Shown here piece by piece: positions 40,631-49,085 of a stretch of DNA of 64,000 bases. A model generated the notes under the pieces. The model was not told where the DNA came from and made no database searches. It saw only the letters and a program-made list of their open reading frames with translations. Each line of letters opens with the position of its first letter. Positions within the stretch are counted from its first letter, which is position 1. The DNA is from an uncultured Lachnospiraceae bacterium (GTDB taxonomy: Bacteria; Bacillota; Clostridia; Lachnospirales; Lachnospiraceae): positions 1 through 64,000 of the forward strand of contig CAMJPM010000001.1 of NCBI GenBank assembly GCA_946407725.1, written 5' to 3'. The position numbers and the translations under genes are program-made.

Positions 40631-42117
40631 TATCTGTCATTCCTTTTATAAAGCTTTACCATGTCCGAGATACGGCCCTTTAATTTCTTTGTAAAGTCTT
40701 TTTTGCCCATTCTCCATTTCCAGTTATTACCGATGGTAGAAGGGGTGTTGATCCTGGCCTCGTTTCCGAGAGCCAGATAATCCTGCATGGGTATTATACA
40801 ATGGTCGGAAACACTCATCATTGCCGTTCTGATAAACACCCAGGGTACTTCTTTTGCAGGAATGTCCTTAATATCCAGATATCTGCAGGCAAACTGCCTG
40901 TCCCTCTTCTTTATGGATTCAAACCAGCCAAGGCAGGTCTCATTGTCATGGGTTCCTGTATATACAACGGAATTCTTCACGTAATTATGGGGAAGATAAT
41001 CGGAATCCTCCCTGGAATCAAAGGCAAATTCCAGAATCTTCATACCGGGGTAGCCGGTTCTTTTCACAAGCTTACGCACCGAATCCGTCAGGTATCCCAG
41101 ATCCTCCGCTATTACTTCCTTTTCTCCCAGCTCCTTTTTCATCCTGTCAAAGAGCGCATAGCCGGGTCCCTTTTCCCAGTGTCCGTTTTCCGCCGTTTTG
41201 TCGCCGTAGGGAATGGCATAGTACGCCTCAAAGCCCCTGAAATGGTCTATGCGGACAACATCATAGAGATCGAACACCCTCTGTAATCTTCTCATCCACC
41301 ATTTAAATTCTGTTTCTTTATGATATTTCCAGTTGTAGAGGGGATTTCCCCACAGCTGTCCGGTGGCAGAGAAAGCATCGGGGGGACAGCCTGCCACAGC
41401 TACCGGCTTCATATCCTCATCAAACTGGAAGAGCTCCGGATTTGCCCATGCATCCGCACTGTCGAAAGCCACATAAATAGGTATGTCTCCAACTATCCTT
41501 ACGCCCTTCTTATTTGCGTAGTTTTTCAGCTTCTTCCACTCTTCCTCAAATTCAAACTGCTGGAATTTATAAAAAACAATGTCATCGGCATATTCTTCCT
41601 TTGCCTTCTTTAAGGCCGGGGCCTTTCTCTTCCTTAAGTCATCCTCCCACTCAATCCAGGAAACTGCGTTCCTATGGGATTTTATGGCCATATACAGGGC
41701 ATAGTCGTCCAGCCAGAATGCATTTTTTTTCACATAAGCCCTGAAGTGATGGTCTTCCGTGATCTTACTGTTTTCAAAGGCGGCTCTCAGCATCTTAAAC
41801 CGGCTTTCATATATCTTTCCGTAATCTATGTCCTTCGGATCCCTTCCGAAGTCATATTTCTTAAGGGCAGCCTTGTCAAGCCATTTCTTTTCCACAAGAG
41901 TGTCAGGATCGATAAAATAAGGATTTCCGGCATAGGTGGAAAAGGAAGAATAGGGGCTGTCGCCGTAGCTTGTAGGCCCCAGAGGCAGTATCTGCCAGAG
42001 AGAAAGGGATGACTCCGCTATATCATCCACAAACTTATATGCTTCTTTGGAAAAACATCCGATACCATAGTCCGACGGCAGTGAAGCCACCGGCATCAAT
42101 ACTCCTGCTGTTCTCAA
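40630..42117 (-). CDS. malQ: 4-alpha-glucanotransferase (amylomaltase, GH77)
   Basis: The 495-residue product shows GH77 features: RTAGVLMPVASLPSDYGIG at the start, SFSTYAGNPYFID (donor loop), VVRIDHFRGFEAYYAIP with the nucleophile Asp, VIAEDLGYLTDSVR with the acid/base Glu, and YTGTHDNETCLGW with the third acid. It transfers maltooligosaccharide units in the cytoplasm during glycogen or maltodextrin use. The length is standard. Upstream lies copy B of the 66-bp hairpin element, which would be in its leader. Confidence 0.95.
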   Translation of the reverse strand: MRTAGVLMPVASLPSDYGIGCFSKEAYKFVDDIAESSLSLWQILPLGPTSYGDSPYSSFSTYAGNPYFIDPDTLVEKKWLDKAALKKYDFGRDPKDIDYGKIYESRFKMLRAAFENSKITEDHHFRAYVKKNAFWLDDYALYMAIKSHRNAVSWIEWEDDLRKRKAPALKKAKEEYADDIVFYKFQQFEFEEEWKKLKNYANKKGVRIVGDIPIYVAFDSADAWANPELFQFDEDMKPVAVAGCPPDAFSATGQLWGNPLYNWKYHKETEFKWWMRRLQRVFDLYDVVRIDHFRGFEAYYAIPYGDKTAENGHWEKGPGYALFDRMKKELGEKEVIAEDLGYLTDSVRKLVKRTGYPGMKILEFAFDSREDSDYLPHNYVKNSVVYTGTHDNETCLGWFESIKKRDRQFACRYLDIKDIPAKEVPWVFIRTAMMSVSDHCIIPMQDYLALGNEARINTPSTIGNNWKWRMGKKDFTKKLKGRISDMVKLYKRNDR

Positions 42118-42151
42118 TGAAAACCTCCTTGATCCGTGAATTATAATTTAT

Positions 42152-42217
42152 AATGCCCACCTCATCAGACGTTACCTGCGTTTCCGCAGGTAACTGTTCC
42201 GAACAGTTCCAAAAACT
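42152..42217 (-). repeat. 66-bp repeated hairpin element, copy B
   Basis: Read on the minus strand it aligns without gaps to copy A (20391-20456), 52 of 66 identical. It has the dyad ACTGTTC/GAACAGT and a 10-bp stem GTTACCTGCG/CGCAGGTAAC, and runs in the same direction as the flanking genes, 6 bases after the stop of the signal-peptidase-like gene and about 35 bases before malQ. Unlike copy A it has no promoter or T-run of its own. Confidence 0.75.
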
Positions 42218-42222
42218 CTGCA

Positions 42223-42687
42223 TCATTCCTTTTGCGTAAAGTATTCCAGAAGCTCCCCCGCAAAAAACAGGAACATCCCGGAACTTATGGCAAAGTCACT
42301 TAAATTATACACATATTTTCCTTTCGGAATATAATCTGTAACACGCTGTCTTATGATCCTGTCCAGGGTATTGCTGAGTGCCGCTCCCGTAGTCATACCC
42401 CATCCTGCCTTTTTTATCCTGCCGGTCAGGCTGTCATCCCTTATAAAGGGAAGCAGCAGGAACCCGAAGGTATTGACTATGAACGAGGTTTTCCTTACGA
42501 TATCCGGCCTTGAAGAAAGCTTCTCACCTGCAAAGCCCCTGTTATGAACCACCGTTCCGAATCTCTCCGGATGCTTTTCTGCCATAGCCTTCAGTATCTG
42601 ATCCGAAACCGCCACTGTTAATCCCGGAAGCAGATAAATAAGATTTCTCACGATCTGGTTCTTTAACTCAGAATGCTGATGATGCAA
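42223..42687 (-). CDS. Signal peptidase II-like membrane protein (LspA-related)
   Basis: The protein has about four hydrophobic segments and late motifs of lipoprotein signal peptidase: ALSNTLDRIIRQRVTDYIP and VYNLSDFAISSG, where the Asp residues of NTLDR and NLSDF match the catalytic pair. An earlier VVHNRGFAGEKL fits the KNxGAAF region. It is more divergent than a housekeeping LspA. The start is uncertain: a TTG at 42687 has GGGAGG upstream and is preferred; an earlier TTG at 42720 would overlap the ClpX-like gene by 53 bases. Even the chosen start overlaps that gene by 20 bases. Confidence 0.7.
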   Translation of the reverse strand: MHHQHSELKNQIVRNLIYLLPGLTVAVSDQILKAMAEKHPERFGTVVHNRGFAGEKLSSRPDIVRKTSFIVNTFGFLLLPFIRDDSLTGRIKKAGWGMTTGAALSNTLDRIIRQRVTDYIPKGKYVYNLSDFAISSGMFLFFAGELLEYFTQKE

Positions 42688-44257
42688 TCCTTTTCCTCCC
42701 TGCTTCTTCCAGCTCCACAACGCCTTTCAGGTCTATGATGGGTCCGCCTGTGCCCTCCACATATTCCTTTGTTATGGTCACGCGGCCGATATTGTCGTCC
42801 TTCGGAACCTGGAACATTATATCCAGCATAAAATCCTCTATGACAGATCTCAATGCCCTTGCTCCCGTATCCCTGTCCATGGCTTTCTTTGCAATGGAGC
42901 GCATGGCCTCATCTGTAAACCTAAGCTGTACACCGTCCATGGAAAGCATCTTTTCATATTGCTTGATTATGGCGTTTTTGGGCTCCTTTAAGATCTGGAC
43001 CATCATATCCTCAGACAGCCCCTCCATGGGACAGATAACCGGCATCCTTCCGATAAATTCCGGGATCATGCCGAATTCCCTGATATCATCCGAGGTCACC
43101 TTTTTAAGAATATTTTTCTCCCTGTCCCACCGGTCCTTTAATTCAGCGTTAAAGCCAATAGATGTCTCTTTTGAGAGCCGCCGTCTGATTATCTCGTCCA
43201 GATCCGGGAACGCACCTCCGCAGATAAAGAGAATGTCCTTTGTATTTACGGTGACCATGGGTACCATGGCATTCTTGCTGTTGGCGCCCACCGGCACCTC
43301 CACCTCAGCTCCCTCAAGGAGCTTCAGCATACCCTGCTGGACAGACTCACCGCTCACATCCCTGGACCGGGTTTCCTTTTTCTTTGCGATCTTGTCTATT
43401 TCATCTACAAAAATTATGCCCCGCTCCGCCCGGTCCACATCATTATCCGCCGCAGAGAGAAGCTTCGAGACCACGGATTCTATATCGTCGCCTATGTATC
43501 CGGCCTCGGTCAGGCTGGTGGCATCTGCTATGGCCAGAGGTACATTTAAGAGCTTTGCCAGTGTCTTTACAAGATAGGTCTTGCCGCAGCCAGTGGGACC
43601 CAGGAGCAGAATGTTGGATTTTTCCAGTTCCACATCATTATCATCCTCCAGCTCCGCCTGCACCCTTTTATAGTGGTTGTAAACCGCTACTGATATGGTC
43701 TTCTTTGCGTGCTCCTGTCCCACAATATACTGATCCAGCATTTCCTTTACCTTGTGGGGCTTGTCTATTTTTGAAAAATCAAATTCCTTCTTTATGTCTT
43801 CCTTTGATGACTTCTTTATCCTGCTCCTTCCCTGCATGGGTCCGAAGCCTCCGGCGAGATCGGAGAGGTTCAGAAAAGAGATATTGGGCATTCCGGGTAT
43901 ACCGAAGGGATTTGCGTGTCCGGCCTTATCATCACCGGGCTCCTTTTCTTTTTCCTTTTCTTCCCTGTCCGCCGCTGCCTTATCCGCTTCTGCTACGTCA
44001 TCCTTTGTACTGATGTTCTCCCTTGCCGTGTCATCCGCCTTTTGAGTTGGTACGCTGAAAGCTTGGCTGTTCATAAAGAGATTGGACAGATCCATATTGC
44101 TGACCTGATCCATGGTTCTCCTTAAACAGTCCTGACATATATTTAAGCCGTTCGGCATATGGAACAGATCTTTTTTAGAAGTGATGGTACGTCTGCAAAC
44201 ATGGCAGATCTCTATCACTTCATCTTCATCATTCTGTGTTTTGAAATCGTCACTCAT
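42668..44257 (-). CDS. Second ClpX-like AAA+ unfoldase, with extended N-terminal linker
   Basis: The 529-residue protein has a zinc domain (Cys18, Cys21, Cys41, Cys44), then a 110-residue acidic, low-complexity linker (AADREEKEKEKEPGDD), and a full ClpX ATPase: LGPTGCGKTYLVKTLA, GIIFVDEIDKIAKK and sensor residues. The ClpP-docking loop is present as SIGFNAELKD, so it may dock on the ClpP encoded 4.6 kb away. It is 113 residues longer than clpX at 36.2 kb. The overlap with the signal-peptidase-like gene downstream suggests a membrane or lipoprotein-related quality role; this is inferred. Confidence 0.88.
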   Translation of the reverse strand: MSDDFKTQNDEDEVIEICHVCRRTITSKKDLFHMPNGLNICQDCLRRTMDQVSNMDLSNLFMNSQAFSVPTQKADDTARENISTKDDVAEADKAAADREEKEKEKEPGDDKAGHANPFGIPGMPNISFLNLSDLAGGFGPMQGRSRIKKSSKEDIKKEFDFSKIDKPHKVKEMLDQYIVGQEHAKKTISVAVYNHYKRVQAELEDDNDVELEKSNILLLGPTGCGKTYLVKTLAKLLNVPLAIADATSLTEAGYIGDDIESVVSKLLSAADNDVDRAERGIIFVDEIDKIAKKKETRSRDVSGESVQQGMLKLLEGAEVEVPVGANSKNAMVPMVTVNTKDILFICGGAFPDLDEIIRRRLSKETSIGFNAELKDRWDREKNILKKVTSDDIREFGMIPEFIGRMPVICPMEGLSEDMMVQILKEPKNAIIKQYEKMLSMDGVQLRFTDEAMRSIAKKAMDRDTGARALRSVIEDFMLDIMFQVPKDDNIGRVTITKEYVEGTGGPIIDLKGVVELEEAGRKRIASSAF

Positions 44258-44322
44258 TTATTATTTATACCTTGCCGCAGGCAAGAAAAGCCCATCGGTG
44301 ACGTGCCTGCGCGGCACCGATG

Positions 44323-44351
44323 AAAGTTTGAAAGTATTACTTTCAAACTTT
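44323..44351. repeat. 14-bp perfect palindromic hairpin in the gap upstream of the second clpX
   Basis: AAAGTTTGAAAGTA, one base, then TACTTTCAAACTTT. It follows a GC-rich hairpin (CATCGGTG...CACCGATG region at about 44293-44323). This gap (44258-44576, about 320 bases) contains only hairpins and a terminator; no gene is seen. Confidence 0.6.
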
Positions 44352-44456
44352 TCCTTCTTTAATATCTACAAACATACAAGTCTTATTATAGTATGTATCT
44401 TCCCTCTCTGTCACCTAAAATTATGGTCAATAACAAAAAATAATGGTTTGAAGTCC

Positions 44457-44482
44457 AAAAAACCCGGCAAAACCGGGTTTTT
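44457..44482 (-). terminator. Terminator after the HtrA gene
   Basis: AAAACCCGG-CAAAA-CCGGGTTTT is flanked by A-runs and T-runs on the respective sides and can work in both directions. It lies about 95 bases after the htrA stop on the minus strand. A further hairpin, TTTCCGAATGCA/TGCGTTCGGAAA, stands between it and that stop. Confidence 0.75.
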
Positions 44483-44576
44483 GGCAATTGTTTCGGGGCA
44501 CTGTCCTGCGGAATGCGGGATTTCCGAATGCATTTTCCGCTTTTGCGTTCGGAAACCTATAAAAAGAGAATAATAG

Positions 44577-46100
44577 TTACCAGATGTCTCCGAAGAGGTC
44601 GCTCAGGCTTCCTCCCCTGTAGTAGTAATATCCTGAGTTATCGTCTCTTTCCTCCTGATGATCATTTCCACCGTTATCTGCTTCTTCGGGGCTGTTTCCG
44701 GTCATGGAGGCATTGCCTCCCAGGGTCACATGATAGACTATTTCCTCATAACCGTAGCCGTTTTCCACCGGCTTCTGTACCACCACATCCACCGTGTCGC
44801 CGATCTTATAATACTGCATCAGAGACTGAAGCTGCTCCATGGTCTGAACGCTCTGTCCGTCAAAGGACGTAAGTATGGATTTGGCTGTGATACCGGCATT
44901 GTCAGCAGCAAGGCCCGAGCCTACCTTTGCGATATATACGCCTCTGGGCATATTGTACTGTTCGGATATGGCGCTGGTCACATCAACTCCTGATATTCCC
45001 AGGTACCCTCTTTCCGCATCGGCAACCTTGATCTTGGTTGACTGGTTCATGAGGCCGTCTATTATCTCTCTGGCCCTTGAGATCGGGATGGCATAGCTCA
45101 TTCCTTCTATAACGGAATTTGAGAGCTTTGCTTCATTTATGCCTATCACATTTCCGTTGATGTCAAGAAGCGCTCCCCCCGAATTACCGGGATTTATGGC
45201 GGCATCTGTCTGTATCATCTTGTGTGTTCCGTTGGAGAGGGTGAGATCCCTGTCAACGGCGCTTATAACACCTACTGTAACAGACTGTCCGTAGCCCATG
45301 GCATTTCCTATTGCAATGGCTGTCTGTCCCACTTTAAGGCTCTCGGAGTCTCCAAGGTTTGCAACCTTTATATTACTCCGGGTTTCGGCGGAAAGATCGG
45401 CTTTGTTTACCGCTATAACCGCAAGATCCGCATCCTCGTCTTCACCCTTCAGATTGGCATTTACTTCATTGCCGTCAATAAACTGGACCTTCATGCTTTC
45501 GGCATCGTCCACCACATGCTGGTTTGTGACTATCAGGAGCTCGTCTCCGTTATCCCCGACTATGATGCCGGAGCCTGCGGACTGGGACTCTGACTTATAT
45601 CTCTGTCCGAAAATGTCCTGGGCTGTCTGAACGTAATTATTGGTGATGGAAACCACAGCAGGCATTACATTTTCCGCTACCGCCGATACATCCAGGGCTC
45701 CTGTGGCCGTAACCGAAGCCGTTGTTGAGGGCGTGGGAGCGATAAGGCTCTTTTCCTCCAGGGCATTTCCGCTTAAGGACAGTATCTGGTCATTTTTTAC
45801 CACAGCCGGTGTTTCTGTCTTTGGCTCCTCTGCCACGAGTGTTCCGGAAGCTCCCGGATCTGCGGGGGTTTCCGCCGCCTGTTTTGCGCTCATGCTTCCG
45901 GTCAAAAGCCCTGATACATATATGCCTGCACCGGCAAAGGCTCCGAAGAGAAGTCCCAGCGCTATGGCCGCAAGTGCTTTCTTCCAGAAGGGCGTTGGAT
46001 TTTTACCGCTTTGTTCCGGCACCTCCGGAATATGGTAGCTGTTGTTTGGGTAACTGCTGTTCGGGTAGCTGTTGTTCGGATATCTGTAATCGTTTTCCAT
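44577..46100 (-). CDS. Membrane-anchored HtrA/DegP-like serine protease
   Basis: The 507-residue protein has a cytoplasmic N-terminus with Tyr/Pro/Asn repeats (PNNSYPNSSYPNNSY), one membrane helix (about residues 41-66), a trypsin-like domain with His195 (VTNQHVVDD), Asp225 (DADLAVIA) and Ser307 (INPGNSGGALLD), and a PDZ domain (about 365-460: YLGISGVDVTSA, YKIGDTVDVVV). The tail is Asp/Asn/Tyr-rich. It degrades or refolds damaged proteins outside the cell membrane. Relatives are CssRS- or heat-controlled in Bacillus; no such site was identified here. Confidence 0.93.
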   Translation of the reverse strand: MENDYRYPNNSYPNSSYPNNSYHIPEVPEQSGKNPTPFWKKALAAIALGLLFGAFAGAGIYVSGLLTGSMSAKQAAETPADPGASGTLVAEEPKTETPAVVKNDQILSLSGNALEEKSLIAPTPSTTASVTATGALDVSAVAENVMPAVVSITNNYVQTAQDIFGQRYKSESQSAGSGIIVGDNGDELLIVTNQHVVDDAESMKVQFIDGNEVNANLKGEDEDADLAVIAVNKADLSAETRSNIKVANLGDSESLKVGQTAIAIGNAMGYGQSVTVGVISAVDRDLTLSNGTHKMIQTDAAINPGNSGGALLDINGNVIGINEAKLSNSVIEGMSYAIPISRAREIIDGLMNQSTKIKVADAERGYLGISGVDVTSAISEQYNMPRGVYIAKVGSGLAADNAGITAKSILTSFDGQSVQTMEQLQSLMQYYKIGDTVDVVVQKPVENGYGYEEIVYHVTLGGNASMTGNSPEEADNGGNDHQEERDDNSGYYYYRGGSLSDLFGDIW

Positions 46101-46181
46101 AAGTCATCCCTCTTTCCTTTTTCTATTTTATAGCAAACGACAAAGCTCTTTTTACTGTGACGTTTGCTGCGCCGGATTTAA

Positions 46182-46210
46182 AAACCCGTAAGTTTTTTGC
46201 TTACGGGTTT
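46182..46210 (-). terminator. Terminator of the glmS transcript
   Basis: AAACCCGTAAG and CTTACGGGTTT form an 11-bp stem around TTTTTTG, followed on the minus strand by TTTAAATCC. It lies 84 bases after the glmS stop and upstream of the htrA promoter region. Confidence 0.75.
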
Positions 46211-46293
46211 CATGATACAAAACATATGTGTTCAATTTGTGTTTATACGGTCATAAAAATGTGAACTGGATAAATGATTCAAGGGTCAAAAAG

Positions 46294-48120
46294 TCACTCC
46301 ACAGTGACAACCTTCGCAAGATTACGGGGCTTGTCCACATCAAAGCCCTTGTCGCTGGAAACGTAATAGGCAAGGAGCTGCAGGGCCACTGATGCAGGGA
46401 ATACCATGAGTTCATCCGGAAGATTGGGAAGAACGAAGGTATCAAATTCACGGGTTGACTGCTGGATCAGGTCTGCCTTGATAAAGAGTGCAATGGCCGC
46501 GCCTCTGGACTTAACCTCCCGGATATTGGAAAGCTCCTTGCTCATTATCCGTTCCTGGGTCACAAGGGCCACAACAGGTGTATTCTCCGTTATCAGGGCA
46601 ATGGGGCCGTGCTTTAATTCTCCGGAGGCATAGGCCTCGGAATGGATATAGGACACCTCCTTAAGCTTTAAGGAGCCCTCCATGAGAATGGAGTAATCAA
46701 GTCCCCTGCCTATCATGAACAGATCCTTTGCGTTGATTATCCCCCTTGCTATAACATGTATCGCATTTCTCTCATCAAGAAGATTATTTATGACCTCAGG
46801 AACTCTCTTAAGGCTGCGGATGCAGTCCCTGACCTCGTCATCATTCATCACTCCCCTTAAATAAGCCATTTTACAGACAATAAGATAGAAGAGTGTTAGC
46901 TGCGTCGTATACGCCTTTGTGCTGGCCACAGCGATCTCGGGGCCGGCATTGGTATACATCACATAATCGCTTTCCCGGGCTATGGAGGATCCCCGGACAT
47001 TTATTATGGCAAGGCTCTTCGCCCCTTTCCTTCTTGCATATTTAAGGGCTTCAAGGGTATCTATGGTCTCTCCTGACTGGGATACCGCTATAACCAGGGT
47101 TTTATCATCTATTACCGGGTCGGAATACATGAATTCGCTGGCCAGCTCCACATCTATATGCATATGCAGTCTGTTTTTGACAAGTGCTTGGAAAACAAGC
47201 CCCGCATGCATGGCGGTACCGCAGGCAACCACACATATCCTCTCGCACTGTGTGAAGAGCTCGTCGGGTACCCCGTCCGCTTTGAAGTTGGGGATCCCTC
47301 CCTTTGTCCTGCCGAAAACAGTATCACGGATGGCCTTGGGCTGTTCCATTATCTCCTTTTCCATATAAAAAGGATATCCGTTCTTTTCCGCACTGTTCTT
47401 TTCCCAGTTCATGGTCAGATATTCGGGGATTATCTCATTATCCTCCAGAGACCACATGGAAACAGCGTCCTTCCTCAATTCGACTATGGTATATTCAGGT
47501 ACCACAAAATACCGGTCCGTAAACTGACAAAGAGCAGTAAGGTCCGATGCCAGCATAGCTCCCTCATCCGAAAGAGTGGCTACTATGGGGCTTACGTTCC
47601 TGATGGAATATATCACATCCGGAATGTCGGCAAAGAGTATCACCAGGGCAAAGGTACCCTTAAGCCTTTTTACCGCGCTCTTCACCGCTTTCTTAGGATC
47701 CTTTGTCTTCTGATAATAATGGTTTAAGATCGCAGCCGCCACCTCCGTGTCGGTCTCTGATCTGAGACTTCCGGAAAGATCGAATTCTTCCACAAGATCC
47801 TTGTAATTCTCTATGATCCCGTTATGCACCACGGTAACGGAACCCGAGGTATGGGGATGGGCATTGGCGTCACAGACACCGCCGTGGGTCGCCCATCTGG
47901 TGTGGCCTATGCCGCAGGTGGAATTTATATCCTTAAACTCACATTTCTTGCTCAGATCCCTGACACGGCCCGCGCATTTATATACATCGGTTCTCTTTTC
48001 CTTTGCATTGCAGACCGCCATGCCTGCGCTGTCATAGCCCCTGTATTCAAGGGTGGTGAGTGCATCTATTATTATGGGTTTGACCTGTTTTTTTCCCGTA
48101 TATCCGATTATTCCGCACAT
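46294..48120 (-). CDS. glmS: Glutamine-fructose-6-phosphate aminotransferase
   Basis: The start is set at MCGIIGYTGK, since Cys2 must become the N-terminal nucleophile; an upstream in-frame Met at 48156 is rejected for that reason. The 608-residue enzyme has a glutaminase domain (residues 1-230, GHTRWATHGG) and two SIS sugar-isomerase domains (ERICVVACGTAMHAGLV, VIAVSQSGETIDTL), ending LAKVVTVE. It makes glucosamine 6-phosphate, the first step to UDP-GlcNAc. Only 13 bases separate it from the upstream GT2 gene, so there is no room for a glmS ribozyme in its leader. Confidence 0.98.
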   Translation of the reverse strand: MCGIIGYTGKKQVKPIIIDALTTLEYRGYDSAGMAVCNAKEKRTDVYKCAGRVRDLSKKCEFKDINSTCGIGHTRWATHGGVCDANAHPHTSGSVTVVHNGIIENYKDLVEEFDLSGSLRSETDTEVAAAILNHYYQKTKDPKKAVKSAVKRLKGTFALVILFADIPDVIYSIRNVSPIVATLSDEGAMLASDLTALCQFTDRYFVVPEYTIVELRKDAVSMWSLEDNEIIPEYLTMNWEKNSAEKNGYPFYMEKEIMEQPKAIRDTVFGRTKGGIPNFKADGVPDELFTQCERICVVACGTAMHAGLVFQALVKNRLHMHIDVELASEFMYSDPVIDDKTLVIAVSQSGETIDTLEALKYARRKGAKSLAIINVRGSSIARESDYVMYTNAGPEIAVASTKAYTTQLTLFYLIVCKMAYLRGVMNDDEVRDCIRSLKRVPEVINNLLDERNAIHVIARGIINAKDLFMIGRGLDYSILMEGSLKLKEVSYIHSEAYASGELKHGPIALITENTPVVALVTQERIMSKELSNIREVKSRGAAIALFIKADLIQQSTREFDTFVLPNLPDELMVFPASVALQLLAYYVSSDKGFDVDKPRNLAKVVTVE

Positions 48121-48133
48121 ATCGTTCTCTCCT

Positions 48134-49084
48134 TCATATTGTAACCTGCATTCCAAAGTATTTTTCCCAGTAAGCCCTGTCGGAAGTGACCTTAAGTATG
48201 ATTTCGGGCTTCAGGAAACGGTAGTTCTTTCCCAGCAGAAATCCTCCGTATCTCGCTGCACAGTGAAATATAAAAACCGGTATCAGATCTATCCTGCCTT
48301 TTCTAAGGAGATTGGAAATGCATCCCTTCACAAGACGTTTTCCCTCTCCTTCGCTCTTAAATTTTGAAAACACCTCCTGATGGGCACTCTGGGAAGCACC
48401 CAGATCAAAATTCCTCTTAAACTGCTGAATAAAGGTATATTCATGGGAATGGACCACCCCTGCGCCTGAAGCATAGTATATCCCAAAGCCATTCATTACC
48501 GCCGAAAAAGCAAAGATCATGTCTTCGTTAAATACTACATTCTCCGTAAACCCTCCGAGCCTGTCAAATACGCTTCTTCTGTAGCAGGCGCACACATCGG
48601 AACAGAATATGGTCTTTATACCAAGCTTAGGTATGTCTTCTTTCGTCTTCAGCCTTGAAAAGGGCGGATAATTAAAGGTTCTGTTGTACCTCTCTATTTC
48701 CCCGGCACTCTTTGAGGGAAGCTGCCTCGCATAGGAGATCGCAACCCGCTCTTCTTCCATAGGACCAAGCAGTTCCTTCAGAAGATTTCTGTCATATGGT
48801 ACCGCATCCTGGGTCATAAAGATAAGAAAGTCCGCTCCGGAAAACCCCGCTGCATAATTCCTGGTCCCTCCGTGATCGAACTCCCTCTTGCTGATATGAT
48901 GAACTTCACACCGTGGATGTTCCCTTATGACCCTTTCCCCGATGGTGAACTGTTCTTCTTCTGTATTGATGATTATTATCTTTCCCGGTTTGACGGTCTG
49001 TTTTTCAAGCATGTCAAGGAGACGCAGGAACTGCTCTCGGGGCCTGAAGGTCAGTATCACCACATCAATACCGGAATGTTCCAT
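48134..49084 (-). CDS. GT2 glycosyltransferase, rhamnosyltransferase-like
   Basis: The 316-residue protein has a GT-A fold: VVILTFRPREQFLRLLDML at the start, the loop HISKREFDHGGTRNYAA typical of rhamnosyltransferases, and an acidic MTQDAVPYD in place of DxD. The C-terminal part (FNEDMIFAFSAVMNG, VVHSHEYTFIQQFKR) also fits that group. It probably adds a sugar to a cell-surface glycan from a nucleotide-sugar donor. It lies 1 base after the LCP gene and 13 before glmS, in the same transcript. Confidence 0.85.
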   Translation of the reverse strand: MEHSGIDVVILTFRPREQFLRLLDMLEKQTVKPGKIIIINTEEEQFTIGERVIREHPRCEVHHISKREFDHGGTRNYAAGFSGADFLIFMTQDAVPYDRNLLKELLGPMEEERVAISYARQLPSKSAGEIERYNRTFNYPPFSRLKTKEDIPKLGIKTIFCSDVCACYRRSVFDRLGGFTENVVFNEDMIFAFSAVMNGFGIYYASGAGVVHSHEYTFIQQFKRNFDLGASQSAHQEVFSKFKSEGEGKRLVKGCISNLLRKGRIDLIPVFIFHCAARYGGFLLGKNYRFLKPEIILKVTSDRAYWEKYFGMQVTI

Positions 49085-49085
49085 A

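Noticed and set aside
48121..48133. A glmS ribozyme upstream of glmS
   Set aside because: The gap to the upstream gene is 13 bases, far too short, and the sequence before it is clearly coding.
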